From contig NZ_JAIULA010000009.1 in NCBI RefSeq assembly GCF_024160875.1, forward strand, positions 1 through 64,000: DNA of 64,000 nt, written 5' to 3'. Every line of letters starts with the position of its first letter. Position 1 is the stretch's first letter. Below the pieces are notes generated by a model, which did not search any database, was not told where the DNA came from, and saw only the letters and a program-made list of their open reading frames with translations. This document shows positions 21,692 through 30,650 of this stretch, one piece after another. Source of the DNA: Ligilactobacillus ubinensis (lineage in GTDB: Bacteria > Bacillota > Bacilli > Lactobacillales > Lactobacillaceae). The position numbers were made by a program, and so were the translations under genes.

Positions 21692-23056
21692 TTATAAGTT
21701 AGTTAGAACTTCCTCTAAATGAATCCCATGACTTCCCTTTATCACAACAATATCTTGCTTGGAAACCTCCGCTTGTAAATCAGCAATTAGCTGCTTTTTT
21801 TCTGTTGTCTCATAATAATGAACCTTATTTTCCGGATACTTTTGTTTTAAAGTAATTGCTAATTTTTCCATCATTTTTCCACATAAATAAACACTTGTTA
21901 TCTTCTCTGGATCAATTGAAGACGCTAACCCTACATGCATTTGTTCAGATTGTTCTCCCAACTCCAGCATATCACCTAGAACAGCAATTCTATTTCCATC
22001 CGTTTTAACTTGTGAAAAAGCCTTTAATACTTCTTTTACTGCCGTAGGATTAGAGTTATAAACATCACTTAAAATTCGTTCACCCTTACTTCCTTGTACC
22101 CATTCAGTTCTATTCGCAGTTAAATCAAATTTTGCTAAAGCTTCTTGCATTTTAACAATGGGGATATGATACAATTCACCTACCGCTAACGCAGCCATTG
22201 CATTATTAACATTATAAGAACCTATCATTGGAATTGTAAAATTAGTGTTTTCCCAAGCAACCACTCTAAATGCTGTCTTTACATCATCACTAACTATATT
22301 AGCAGCTTGAAGATCATCATCTGCACTTGTTCCAAAAGTTCTTTTTTCCTGACTCAGTTTAGCTGTTCGCTCTCTTAATAATGGTTCATCCCCATTATAT
22401 ACTAAAATACCATCTTCTTTTAACCCATGTGCTATTTCCATTTTTGCATCTGCAATTCGGCCACGGTTACCAAAAAACTCAATATGAGCTTCACCAATCA
22501 TTGTAATAACTGCTACATCGGGATTAACTAATTTGCTAAGTTGATCTAATTCTCCAAAATGATCCATTCCCATTTCAACTACTAAAATTTCTGTATTTGG
22601 CTCCATACTTAAAATCGTCATAGGAACACCAATATGATTGTTAAAATTGGCATGTGTTTTTTTCACATTGAATTGCGTTTTTAAAATAGCAGCAATCATA
22701 TCTTTTGTTGTTGTTTTTCCATTACTACCAGTAACCGCAACAACTCCTGGATTAATTTTTTCTAAATAGTACTTACCAAGTTTCTGCAAGGCTTCAATCG
22801 TATTACTTACAATCAATTTAGGTACTTGTGTTTCAACTTGCGTATGATCTTCTTGCCACAAAGTTGCAACTGCCCCATTTTCTTGTGCATTATTGATAAA
22901 ACGGTGTCCATCATTTCCAGCTGTGATAGGAATAAATAGTGCCCCTGGCTTTAAAGAACGACTATCAAAACTAACACTCGTTACACTTATATCTTCCCAT
23001 TCTTCTTTTGGTTCAATCCTTAACGATCGTGCAATTTCTGCTAACTGCATTTTCAT
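21692..23056 (-). CDS. murF: UDP-MurNAc-tripeptide--D-Ala-D-Ala ligase
   Basis: Final cytoplasmic step of peptidoglycan precursor synthesis. It has 454 residues. The N-terminal UDP-substrate domain is followed by the Mur ligase P-loop (GSNGKTTTKD, about 109-118), the EMGMDHFGE metal-site region, and the C-terminal domain with YNSNPTA and LGDMLELG. AAAGGAAG lies upstream of the ATG. It is transcribed in the same direction as cshA, which has its own promoter. Confidence 0.96.
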   Translation of the reverse strand: MKMQLAEIARSLRIEPKEEWEDISVTSVSFDSRSLKPGALFIPITAGNDGHRFINNAQENGAVATLWQEDHTQVETQVPKLIVSNTIEALQKLGKYYLEKINPGVVAVTGSNGKTTTKDMIAAILKTQFNVKKTHANFNNHIGVPMTILSMEPNTEILVVEMGMDHFGELDQLSKLVNPDVAVITMIGEAHIEFFGNRGRIADAKMEIAHGLKEDGILVYNGDEPLLRERTAKLSQEKRTFGTSADDDLQAANIVSDDVKTAFRVVAWENTNFTIPMIGSYNVNNAMAALAVGELYHIPIVKMQEALAKFDLTANRTEWVQGSKGERILSDVYNSNPTAVKEVLKAFSQVKTDGNRIAVLGDMLELGEQSEQMHVGLASSIDPEKITSVYLCGKMMEKLAITLKQKYPENKVHYYETTEKKQLIADLQAEVSKQDIVVIKGSHGIHLEEVLTNL

Positions 23057-23160
23057 ATGCTTTAGTCTTCCTTTCTAATCGATATTCGTTTAAATAATAT
23101 ATCACTAAATCAGCTCGTATTCTTAATCATTGTAACACACATAAAAAAAAACGATTTCCA

Positions 23161-23201
23161 TAAAAAAATCTAAGAAAAAGAACATTTTCCTTTTTCTTAG
23201 A
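23161..23201 (-). terminator. Terminator after the htpX operon
   Basis: TCTAAGAAAAAG (23169-23180) pairs with CTTTTTCTTAGA (23190-23201). A seven-base T-run follows on the minus strand. Confidence 0.85.
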
Positions 23202-23222
23202 CACTAACATATTTATTTATTC

Positions 23223-24017
23223 TTATAAAGTTTGACCATCAAACGCTTGCGGCTTCAACATCTCTATCTCCCATTTTCGTTTCTCTATTATATATACTAG
23301 ATTACCAACTAATTTAGAATGTTCTGTCAATAATAGTGGTTCATGCCACTTTACATTGTAAGTATTATCAGATGCAATCAACAAGGGGAGCTGTATTTTC
23401 TTATTAGCTATATATAATCGACTAAAATCAAGGACTAGCCCTTCCGCAAAAAGTACTGCTAATTGTTCACCTATTTTTTTTTCGAGCGGCTCAACGTGTA
23501 AACGTAAACTTAAGATTGGTTTACGTTCACGATATACTTCCAATATTTTTTTAGTTACAGCTTGCACAAATATACTATAAAACACATCTAAGCGCCGATA
23601 ATATACTTTTAATGCACCATTAGGTAGTGTAAGAAAAATAAAATTATTTTGTAACTTATAATAAAAAGGTGACTGTAAATTGGTGTATGCATGACCCAAA
23701 TATAATAATTCTGAAACCTCACGTGGCGTTATATATTCTAAATCTCTAATATCATCAAAATCAATCCATTTTTGATTTTTTGTCTGTTTACTTAACAAAT
23801 ATGCTTGAACATTCTCCGCACCTAAAATCATGTTAAAGCCAGTGTTTATATCAATTTCACGTGTTGAATCTACTTTATTAATTAACAAAATATTTGGAGG
23901 AAAAAAACTCAATGCTGACATAAAATCACGGATTGTAATCCCATAAGATAACACCATATGTGAAACATTTTCCATTCGAATATAAAAAATATTCCCCCTC
24001 AACCTTAATTCCTCCAT
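23223..24017 (-). CDS. Conserved hypothetical protein downstream of htpX
   Basis: A 264-residue protein that I do not recognise. It has no membrane segment or signal peptide and no catalytic motif that I can name. It is moderately rich in aromatic and Leu/Ile residues, with a mixed alpha/beta look. It starts nine bases after htpX ends and precedes a terminator, so it is the third gene of lemA-htpX-orf. It may serve the membrane-stress function of that operon, but this is inferred from position only. Confidence 0.8.
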   Translation of the reverse strand: MEELRLRGNIFYIRMENVSHMVLSYGITIRDFMSALSFFPPNILLINKVDSTREIDINTGFNMILGAENVQAYLLSKQTKNQKWIDFDDIRDLEYITPREVSELLYLGHAYTNLQSPFYYKLQNNFIFLTLPNGALKVYYRRLDVFYSIFVQAVTKKILEVYRERKPILSLRLHVEPLEKKIGEQLAVLFAEGLVLDFSRLYIANKKIQLPLLIASDNTYNVKWHEPLLLTEHSKLVGNLVYIIEKRKWEIEMLKPQAFDGQTL

Positions 24018-24026
24018 TCAAAGACA

Positions 24027-24923
24027 CTACATATTACGTAAGCGTTCAATTCTTTTTTCAGTTGCTGGATGTGTATCAAACAAATGCGTCCACGAATCTG
24101 ATTTAAAAGGATTAGCTATATATAATGACGAACTACTTGGATCTGCTGCTTGCATCGGTTCACTTTGCGAAATTTTTTCAAGCGCACTGATAAGCCCCTG
24201 CGGATTTCGTGTTAATTCAACAGCAGAAGCATCTGCTAAATATTCTCGATTACGTGATAAAGCCATTTGTGCTAAACTAGCCGCTAACGGTCCTAAGATA
24301 ATTGCCAAAATAGACACAATAATCATTATTATCCCTAGTGCTCCACCGCCATCACGATCATTATCTCGACGACGGCCTCCACCCCATAAAAAAGAATTCG
24401 TTGCAAAATTAACCAATATTGAAATTGCTGCCGTCAAAGCTAAAGCCGTTGTTTGTAAACGAATATCGTAATTGCGGATATGCGAAACTTCATGAGCCAT
24501 CACACCCTCCAACTCTTCACGATTCAGCCGTTCTAATAAACCTCTTGTCGCTGCAACTGCTGCATGCTCAGGATTTGGTCCAGTTGCAAATGCATTAGGA
24601 CTCGGATCATCAATAATAAAAACTCGTGGCATAGGTACTTGACCAACTAGAGCCATATCTTCTATTACGTGCCAAAAATCTGGAGCTTGGCTTTCCGACG
24701 TTATTTCAGTTGCATTATTCATGCTCATTACGACATCAGTTGATTGTGAGAGCATTATCAACATGTAAACTGCCCCAATTAAAACTGCCATGATCATGCC
24801 AGCTACTGAACTGTTAAAAAAAACATATCCAATTGCAGCACCAATTATTGTAATTAATAGTAGAAAACCGATCATGACAAACACTGTTTTTCGTTTGTTC
24901 TGAGCGATCTGTTGATAAAGCAT
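24027..24923 (-). CDS. htpX: Membrane zinc metalloprotease HtpX
   Basis: Integral membrane M48 protease for quality control of membrane proteins. In 298 residues it has two N-terminal membrane helices, the zinc motif HEVSH (144-148), a downstream pair of membrane helices, and the third-ligand helix around the NREYLAD motif. It follows lemA by 22 bases, the usual lemA-htpX pairing of lactobacilli and streptococci. Confidence 0.95.
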   Translation of the reverse strand: MLYQQIAQNKRKTVFVMIGFLLLITIIGAAIGYVFFNSSVAGMIMAVLIGAVYMLIMLSQSTDVVMSMNNATEITSESQAPDFWHVIEDMALVGQVPMPRVFIIDDPSPNAFATGPNPEHAAVAATRGLLERLNREELEGVMAHEVSHIRNYDIRLQTTALALTAAISILVNFATNSFLWGGGRRRDNDRDGGGALGIIMIIVSILAIILGPLAASLAQMALSRNREYLADASAVELTRNPQGLISALEKISQSEPMQAADPSSSSLYIANPFKSDSWTHLFDTHPATEKRIERLRNM

Positions 24924-24945
24924 TAAGCAATTCCTCCCTATCTAC

Positions 24946-25500
24946 TTAAAAGGAAACCTTTGGAGCTTCTTTTTCTTGTGTAGGCACTTCTAAATAATCA
25001 ACTTTTGTAAAATGATGAATCCCAGCGACAATGTTAGAAGGGAATGTTAACAAACGTTGATTATAGTTAGCTGCTGAACTGTTAAATAATTGTCGTGAAT
25101 AGGCAATTTTGTTTTCAGTATTAGTTAGTTCTTCCATTAATTTTGTAAATTCTTGATTTGCTTTTAAATCAGGATATGCTTCAGCTAATGCAAAAATTGA
25201 CTTTAAAGAATCTGTTATTTGATTAGAAAGTTCCATTTTTTCAGTATGTGCATCTGCTGGCAACTGTGTCATTTGATTACGTAAATTAACAACTTGTGCA
25301 AAAGTTTCTTTTTCATGTTTTGCATAACCTTTTGTTGTTTCAACTAAATTAGGAATCAAATCATTTCTTCGTTTAAGCTGAACATCAATTTGACTCCATG
25401 ATTCTTCCGTATTAACTTTAGATCTTTGCATCCCATTATACATTGATGCGTATATTAGACCTAGTATGATAACAATAACGATAACCACTATAAATGTCAT
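24946..25500 (-). CDS. lemA: LemA family membrane protein
   Basis: A 184-residue protein with a single N-terminal membrane helix (about residues 2-20) and a long helical domain with the LemA signature beginning at RRNDLIPNLVET. Function is unresolved. It is regularly paired with htpX. GGAGGAAA precedes the ATG. A separate promoter seems likely in the 140 bases between the noncoding RNA terminator and this gene. Confidence 0.93.
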   Translation of the reverse strand: MTFIVVIVIVIILGLIYASMYNGMQRSKVNTEESWSQIDVQLKRRNDLIPNLVETTKGYAKHEKETFAQVVNLRNQMTQLPADAHTEKMELSNQITDSLKSIFALAEAYPDLKANQEFTKLMEELTNTENKIAYSRQLFNSSAANYNQRLLTFPSNIVAGIHHFTKVDYLEVPTQEKEAPKVSF

Positions 25501-25639
25501 TTATTTTCCTCCATATGTTTAAAACATTACAAAATGCTAACAACCTTATTCCCTATAATGATAACAAATTACTCACAGTTAATAAAGCATTTACTTCTTA
25601 CGATATACTCTTAAAAGTATAATTTTATTTTAATTTCAA

Positions 25640-25880
25640 AACAAGAAAAGCCAAATCAAAAGTTTTATAACTTCTAACCTGGCTTTTCACTATGGCATCT
25701 ACTTTTAAAGATGGACTACATAAATTCCACAATATAGAGGTAGTCAAACACACTACAATCCTGTAGTTATCGTGCCCCATTCGATATAACCACTTGTCGC
25801 CGCAGCGAAATAACTAAATCGTTATCTGGTTTTTCTCGACTCATCGCATGTGGGTAATCATATACCATTCTATATCCAAA
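25640..25880 (-). ncRNA. Structured noncoding RNA candidate, 6S-like architecture
   Basis: This stretch has visibly more G+C than its surroundings and no open frame, and it ends in a terminator. On the minus strand an outer helix pairs ATATAG-GGTA (25875-25863) with TACC-CTATAT (25742-25732). An inner stem pairs TCGA/AACCA (25839-25827) with TGGTT/TCGA (25792-25781). A 6-bp hairpin ACTACA/TGTAGT (25752-25767) lies on the 3' strand between these helices. A closing stem, an internal bubble with a small 3'-strand hairpin, and an apical stem resemble 6S RNA. I could not match primary sequence to any family, so the name is a guess. Confidence 0.5.
25645..25688 (-). terminator. Terminator of the noncoding RNA
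   Basis: GAAAAGCCA (25645-25653) pairs with TGGCTTTTC (25680-25688), with further inner pairing, and a T-rich tail on the minus strand. It would end transcription in front of the lemA promoter region. Confidence 0.7.
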
Positions 25881-25886
25881 TGCAAG

Positions 25887-26318
25887 TTAAATAATTTTTT
25901 TATCCATCCGATGATGTACAATATTTGCATCTAAAAAGCCCTTACCAACGACTTGATAGCCCAATTTTGTGTAAAAAAGTTGAGCTTGATCTTGGGCACC
26001 CAAAGTTAAATAACTTACTTTATTTTCTCTTGCGTCACTTTCAATAGCCTTCAAGATTTGTGAACCTAATTTTTGGCCACGAAATGCCTTTAAAATAGCA
26101 ACCCTTTGAAGATGCCAACCATTATCCTCTTGGACAATTACACGCGCGGTTGCAACTGGCTTATCCGCAAGATAGCCAACATAGTATATCGGACCTTTTT
26201 CAAAATCAAGTTCTAGCTGTCGATCTACTCCTTGTTCTTTAACAAAAACTTCCATTCGGATTGCTACTGCATCCGCATATACTTGACTATTTAAATCTGT
26301 TGTTGTTTTAATTTGCAC
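25887..26318 (-). CDS. GNAT family N-acetyltransferase
   Basis: A 143-residue acetyl-CoA-dependent acetyltransferase. The acetyl-CoA loop is in RVAILKAFRGQKLGSQI, and the ALGAQDQAQLFYTKLGYQ stretch is the typical motif B region. It resembles the ElaA/YjcF branch. The substrate is unknown. The GTG at 26318 is preferred, because GAGGTG lies seven bases before it and only one base before the in-frame ATG at 26324. It faces away from the DUF915 hydrolase gene. Confidence 0.87.
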   Translation of the reverse strand: MQIKTTTDLNSQVYADAVAIRMEVFVKEQGVDRQLELDFEKGPIYYVGYLADKPVATARVIVQEDNGWHLQRVAILKAFRGQKLGSQILKAIESDARENKVSYLTLGAQDQAQLFYTKLGYQVVGKGFLDANIVHHRMDKKII

Positions 26319-26401
26319 TAGCATTCACCTCTAATGAAGATTATATTATATTTAAAGAAAATTAGAAAGAAGTACGAGTATACTTACATAGGGGTGATTA
26401 T

Positions 26402-27265
26402 ATGGCTCAACACTTAATGACTAAAAAACATCATATTTTTTTAAAAATGATTCTATTTCTTTCTATTTTTATGGTCACATTATACTTTCTTTTATCTATT
26501 AATATAGTTTCAACCACAGAAAAAAATAATTTTCAAAAAACAATTCCCACACTCTATATTCACGGATGGAAGGGAACTGCAGCATCAACAAATCATTTAA
26601 TTGAGGCTGCAGTTGCTACAGGTAAAGCAAAAAAAGTTCTTACTATCACTGTTAGTCCAACTGGAACCTTAACTTATACAGGTAAATGGCAAAAAAAATT
26701 AAAGTACCCCCTTATTCAAGTATTGTTTCAAAATAATCAAGCGGAAATCCCACAACAAGCAAAATGGATAAATACCGTTATTCGTTCTTTACAAACACAT
26801 TACGGTATCAGTGCTTTTAATATCGTTAGCCATTCAATGGGTGGGCCATCTACATATTACTGGGCAGTGCATTATTATAACCGAAGTTATCCACAGTTTA
26901 ACAAATTTGTACCTATTGCCGGACCATTTGATGGTGTTATCTACATTGATGATTCACCCAATGTTAATTATTTCACTTCTACAGGTGCACCTAAAATTCA
27001 GGATACTGCCTATAAAAATTACTATCTTTTACGAAATAAGTTTCCTAAAGAAACAAAAATCTTGAATATCTATGGCAACTTAGAGGATGGTACAAGCTCT
27101 GATTCACTAGTTACTACTGTCTCTGCTCGTTCTTTAGCCTATCTATTAAAAAAACGAGTTGCATACTATCGTGAAGTTCAAATTACAGGAGCTAATGCAC
27201 AACACTCAAAATTGCACAATAATGCAACTGTGAATAACTATGTAGATAAGTTTCTTTTCAAGTAA
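26402..27265 (+). CDS. DUF915 alpha/beta hydrolase, membrane-anchored or secreted
   Basis: A 287-residue protein with an N-terminal hydrophobic segment (about 11-34) that is a signal peptide or anchor. The extracellular alpha/beta-hydrolase domain shows the oxyanion region YIHGWKGT (52-59), the nucleophile elbow SHSMGG with Ser145, and a C-terminal His in QHSKLH. DUF915 proteins are cell-surface hydrolases of lactic acid bacteria with unknown natural substrate. GGGGTG precedes the ATG. It is probably monocistronic. Confidence 0.88.
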   Translation: MAQHLMTKKHHIFLKMILFLSIFMVTLYFLLSINIVSTTEKNNFQKTIPTLYIHGWKGTAASTNHLIEAAVATGKAKKVLTITVSPTGTLTYTGKWQKKLKYPLIQVLFQNNQAEIPQQAKWINTVIRSLQTHYGISAFNIVSHSMGGPSTYYWAVHYYNRSYPQFNKFVPIAGPFDGVIYIDDSPNVNYFTSTGAPKIQDTAYKNYYLLRNKFPKETKILNIYGNLEDGTSSDSLVTTVSARSLAYLLKKRVAYYREVQITGANAQHSKLHNNATVNNYVDKFLFK

Positions 27266-27269
27266 TTTT

Positions 27270-27298
27270 TTGCAGTTTTACCTAAATACTCCTATAAT
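27270..27298 (+). promoter_or_regulatory. Promoter of the 44-residue peptide gene
   Basis: TTGCAG (27270-27275), exactly 17 bases, then perfect TATAAT (27293-27298). Transcription would begin at a perfect 8-bp hairpin, AGTGTGGA/TCCACACT (27302-27322). Confidence 0.7.
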
Positions 27299-27352
27299 AA
27301 TAGTGTGGAGTTTTTCCACACTGTGGAACTTTGCGAAAAGAGGCGAAGATAT

Positions 27353-27487
27353 GTGGCAAAGAAGTTAAGTAAAGAAGAACGCAAGGCTATGGCCCATAAA
27401 GCTATGGAGGAACGTGCAAAACAGCCTAAACCAGCAACTGGCTCAGGCTTTGCAAAGCTTGATAGTGACGCCAAAAAACTACGTTAA
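27353..27487 (+). CDS. Small basic protein of 44 residues
   Basis: GTG-initiated frame behind an AGAGGCG ribosome-binding site. The product is short, very rich in Lys, Ala and Glu, predicted helical in its first half, and then has a Pro/Gly-rich turn. It has a strong promoter of its own, a 5' hairpin and a strong terminator, which argues for a real gene. An earlier ATG at 27305 would overlap the hairpin and has no ribosome-binding site. I recognise no family. Confidence 0.6.
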   Translation: MAKKLSKEERKAMAHKAMEERAKQPKPATGSGFAKLDSDAKKLR

Positions 27488-27527
27488 TTAACGCAGGCCA
27501 CAATTAGAAAATTTTCTATTAAGTGAC

Positions 27528-27561
27528 AAAAAAGACGCTCTTTTTATAGAACGTCTTTTTT
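27528..27561. terminator. Bidirectional terminator
   Basis: AAAAAAGACG (27528-27537) and CGTCTTTTTT (27552-27561) form a perfect stem with T-runs in both directions. It serves the small peptide gene on plus and galU on minus. Confidence 0.9.
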
Positions 27562-27634
27562 GCCTGACTATTTTACTAGATACTAGTATATTCAAGAGAG
27601 CGTCTAGAAATCTCATTCCAGACATTTCTCCCAT

Positions 27635-28507
27635 TTATTTTAATTTTTTAGCTAAGTCTTTAATATAAACTTTTAAGTCAGGGCTAACTTCTGGATGCTT
27701 TAATCCAAATTCAATTGAAGTCTTCAAATAGCCAAATTTATAGCCGACATCATAGCGATCGCCCTTAAATTCATGAGCAAATACCCGTTGAATCTTATTT
27801 AAGCGATCAATTGCATCTGTTAATTGAATTTCATTGCCTGCACCTGGTTTTTGCGTTTCCAACATTTCAAAAATTTCAGGTGTTAATAAATAACGACCTA
27901 TGATTGCTAAATCAGATGGTGCTTTATCAACTGCTGGCTTTTCAACAAATTGCTTAACATCATACAAGCCTGGCTTTGTTTGTGCTGCAGGGTCAATAAC
28001 CCCATATTTGTTAACCTCTTCATGTGGAACACGCATAACAGCCAATGTAGATGCATGTGTATCTTCGTAACGATCCATCAATTGTTTTGTTAAAGGCTTT
28101 TTATCTTCCATGATATCATCACCTAACATAACAACAAATGGTTCGTCACCAACAAAATCCTTCGCCATTAAAACAGCATCACCTAAACCACGAGGATGCG
28201 ATTGGCGAATAAAATATAAATTAATATCAGTTGTTTGTTCAACTAAACGTAAAAGGTCTGTCTTACCTTTTTCCTTTAAATTTTGTTCAAGTTCTGGTAC
28301 TGAATCAAAATGATCTTCAATTGGCCGTTTTCCTTTACCAGTGACAACTAAAATATCTTCAATTCCAGATTTTTTTGCTTCTTCAATAATATATTGAATT
28401 GTTGGTTTATCAATAATTGGAAACATTTCTTTTGCTAAAGCTTTAGTAGCTGGCAAAAATCTTGTTCCTAGCCCAGCAGCTGGGATGACAGCTTTTCTTA
28501 CTTTCAT
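27635..28507 (-). CDS. galU: UTP--glucose-1-phosphate uridylyltransferase
   Basis: Makes UDP-glucose for glycolipid anchors, teichoic acid glucosylation and exopolysaccharide. It is 290 residues long. The nucleotide-binding motif [12 protein letters not shown], the EMFPI(I/V)DKP segment, and the MLGDDI metal site are intact. It is monocistronic in appearance. UDP-glucose is a plausible donor source for the surface-glycosylation genes nearby. Confidence 0.97.
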   Translation of the reverse strand: MKVRKAVIPAAGLGTRFLPATKALAKEMFPIIDKPTIQYIIEEAKKSGIEDILVVTGKGKRPIEDHFDSVPELEQNLKEKGKTDLLRLVEQTTDINLYFIRQSHPRGLGDAVLMAKDFVGDEPFVVMLGDDIMEDKKPLTKQLMDRYEDTHASTLAVMRVPHEEVNKYGVIDPAAQTKPGLYDVKQFVEKPAVDKAPSDLAIIGRYLLTPEIFEMLETQKPGAGNEIQLTDAIDRLNKIQRVFAHEFKGDRYDVGYKFGYLKTSIEFGLKHPEVSPDLKVYIKDLAKKLK

Positions 28508-28680
28508 TAGTGTACCCCTTTGTCAAGTATTCATCACCGCTATATGATAACGATGACAATTTAATATTCAACACATATTATACCAGTATGGCTAAATTTT
28601 ACAAGTTTCATAAGCATTTAATGATTTTTACTTATTTATCGTTTTTTATATCTTAGCTATCTACTTAAACTCATATTATT

Positions 28681-29466
28681 TTATAGTAAGTATGCTTTAT
28701 CTATGTCTGGATCTTGTGATGTTAAAATTTTTGGTCCTTTGGCTGTAATCGCAATTGTATGTTCGTATTGACAAGATAAACTGCCATCTGCTGTCCGTGC
28801 TGTCCAGCCATTAGGGTCATCCATTTCAGCTTGCCAAGTTCCCATATTAATCATGGGTTCAATTGTAATTGTCATTCCTTCGCGCAAACGAACCCCATGA
28901 CCTGCTTCACCATAATGCGGAACACTTGGGCTTTCATGCATAGTAGGCCCAATACCATGGCCAATGAATTCACGAACATCACCATAACCCATTTCATCTT
29001 CAGTATAGTGCTGAATAGCTGCACCAATATCACCAATTCTATTTCCTACTATTGCTTGATCTATTCCTAAATATAAAGCTTTTTTTGTTACTGTCATAAG
29101 TTTGTCAATTTCTGGTGTTGACTTACCAACCACATAGCTCCAACATGAGTCGCTCATTGCACCATGATAATTTACTACTGTATCAACTTTAATTAAATCG
29201 CCATCTTTTAAAATAACGTTTTTCCGTGGAAAACCATGGCAAATTTCATCGTTTATACTAACACAAGTTGCATACTTGTAGCCCTCAAATCCAATTTGTT
29301 CTGGAATTGCATCGTGTTCCTCAATATATTTCTTACCAAACTTCTCTATATCCCAACTTGAAATTCCTGGTTTAATGACGTTGCGTAATCCAACATGCAT
29401 TCCAGCTAGAATGGCACCTGATTTAGCCATATCTTCAATTTCACGGGGTGATTTAATTGTAATCAT
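28681..29466 (-). CDS. map: Methionine aminopeptidase, type I
   Basis: Removes N-terminal methionine from nascent proteins. It has 261 residues. The dimetal ligands Asp95, Asp106, His170, Glu203 and Glu235, and the substrate-site His77, are all present. Its neighbours are unrelated, so it is probably a single-gene unit. Confidence 0.96.
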   Translation of the reverse strand: MITIKSPREIEDMAKSGAILAGMHVGLRNVIKPGISSWDIEKFGKKYIEEHDAIPEQIGFEGYKYATCVSINDEICHGFPRKNVILKDGDLIKVDTVVNYHGAMSDSCWSYVVGKSTPEIDKLMTVTKKALYLGIDQAIVGNRIGDIGAAIQHYTEDEMGYGDVREFIGHGIGPTMHESPSVPHYGEAGHGVRLREGMTITIEPMINMGTWQAEMDDPNGWTARTADGSLSCQYEHTIAITAKGPKILTSQDPDIDKAYLL

Positions 29467-29619
29467 ATCTTACAAATGCCTCCAATTTTTTTCTTATACC
29501 TATTCATTATAGTCCATTATATCTTCAATAGCACGAATTCTCCGTCTTTTACTTTTCCATCAATTATTTTAAAATTAATCAGGCTTCTTTTATTATATGT
29601 CTAGTTTCAAAAAATCTGC

Positions 29620-29625
29620 TATAAT
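29620..29625 (+). promoter_or_regulatory. Extended -10 promoter of the flavodoxin gene
   Basis: TATAAT with TGC immediately upstream, 36 bases before the gene start. No recognisable -35. Confidence 0.55.
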
Positions 29626-29660
29626 TACCGTTGTATACTTTAAGAAAGAAGGTCTTAGTT

Positions 29661-30113
29661 ATGGCTACTGCTAAAGTTGTTTTTGCAACAATTACCGGTA
29701 ACAATGAAGATGTAGCAGATATTATTGCTGAAGAATTGGAGAAAAAAGGGGTCGACGTGTCTGTAGAAGAAATTTCCCAAGCAGATCCAGCTGACCTTGA
29801 AGATGTTGATATTTGTGTCATTTGTCCATATACATATGATGAAGGTGCCCTTCCAGATGAAGGTATGGACTTTTATGATGACCTTGAAGATGTTGATTTG
29901 AATGGCAAGGTGTATGCAGTCGCCGGCTCTGGTGATACTTTTTATGGCGAATACTTCTGTACAGCTGTTGATATGTTTGGTGCAGCGCTCGAAAATGCTG
30001 GTGCTAAACAAGGTGCTAAAACGGTGAAAATTAACCTTGCTCCCGATACAGATGAAGACATTAAAAGTTTAGAGAAACTAGCAGATGACTTAGTAGCCGC
30101 TGTTAAAGGATAA
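29661..30113 (+). CDS. Flavodoxin
   Basis: FMN-binding electron carrier. The 150-residue form from ATG 29661 follows GAAGG. A longer in-frame start at 29631 would precede that site. The phosphate loop is TITGNNEDVA (residues 9-18), and the isoalloxazine region near PYTYDEGALPD and GSGDTFYG is present. The protein is very acidic, as expected. Partner reductases are not encoded nearby. It is followed after five bases by the GtrA gene. Confidence 0.92.
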   Translation: MATAKVVFATITGNNEDVADIIAEELEKKGVDVSVEEISQADPADLEDVDICVICPYTYDEGALPDEGMDFYDDLEDVDLNGKVYAVAGSGDTFYGEYFCTAVDMFGAALENAGAKQGAKTVKINLAPDTDEDIKSLEKLADDLVAAVKG

Positions 30114-30118
30114 CATAC

Positions 30119-30529
30119 ATGTTAAAGACATATTTTATAAAATATAAGAGCGTGATTTCATATTTATTTTTTGGTGGCTTAACCACCCTAATCAATTTGG
30201 TGGTTTTTCAAATATGTTCCGCAAACCTACACATGTACTATCAACTAGCTAATTTAATTGCGTGGTTGCTTTCTGTTTTATTTGCCTTTTTCACTAATAA
30301 GGTTTGGGTTTTTGGTTCAGAATATACAACTGTCTCTGCTTTTTTGATCGAAATGTGGTGGTTTTTCTTCTATCGCATCATTTCATTAGGATTTGATGCT
30401 GGGATTATGTATATTGGTGTATCCATTCTACAAGCTAATAAATTAGCAACAAAGTTAGTAGATCAAATTATCATTGTCATATTAAATTACTTTTTCAGCA
30501 AAGTCTTTATCTTCAAAAAACGTTCTTAA
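30119..30529 (+). CDS. GtrA-like membrane protein
   Basis: A 136-residue protein with four membrane helices and the GtrA family start (SYLFFGGLTTLINLVVF) and end (NYFFSKVFIFK). Family members are thought to move or present polyprenyl-phosphate-linked sugars for surface glycosylation. It lies between flavodoxin and a YfhO-type glycosyltransferase. The GtcA/YfhO pair is known to work in teichoic acid glycosylation in Bacillus and Listeria, so a similar role is inferred here. Confidence 0.9.
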   Translation: MLKTYFIKYKSVISYLFFGGLTTLINLVVFQICSANLHMYYQLANLIAWLLSVLFAFFTNKVWVFGSEYTTVSAFLIEMWWFFFYRIISLGFDAGIMYIGVSILQANKLATKLVDQIIIVILNYFFSKVFIFKKRS

Positions 30530-30650
30530 CTCCTAATTGAAACATTACTAAAAAGAGAAAAAATAATTAAAGAACTTTCCTAATTAAAGCATTATTAGAC
30601 TTTTTACGGTACAATAAGTCTTATGTAAACACTTTAGGGAGGGTTTTTTT

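Noticed and set aside
29655-30011. 118-codon frame antisense to the flavodoxin gene
   Set aside because: It is the mirror of an acidic, GAA/GAT-rich gene and has no site or homology that I can name.
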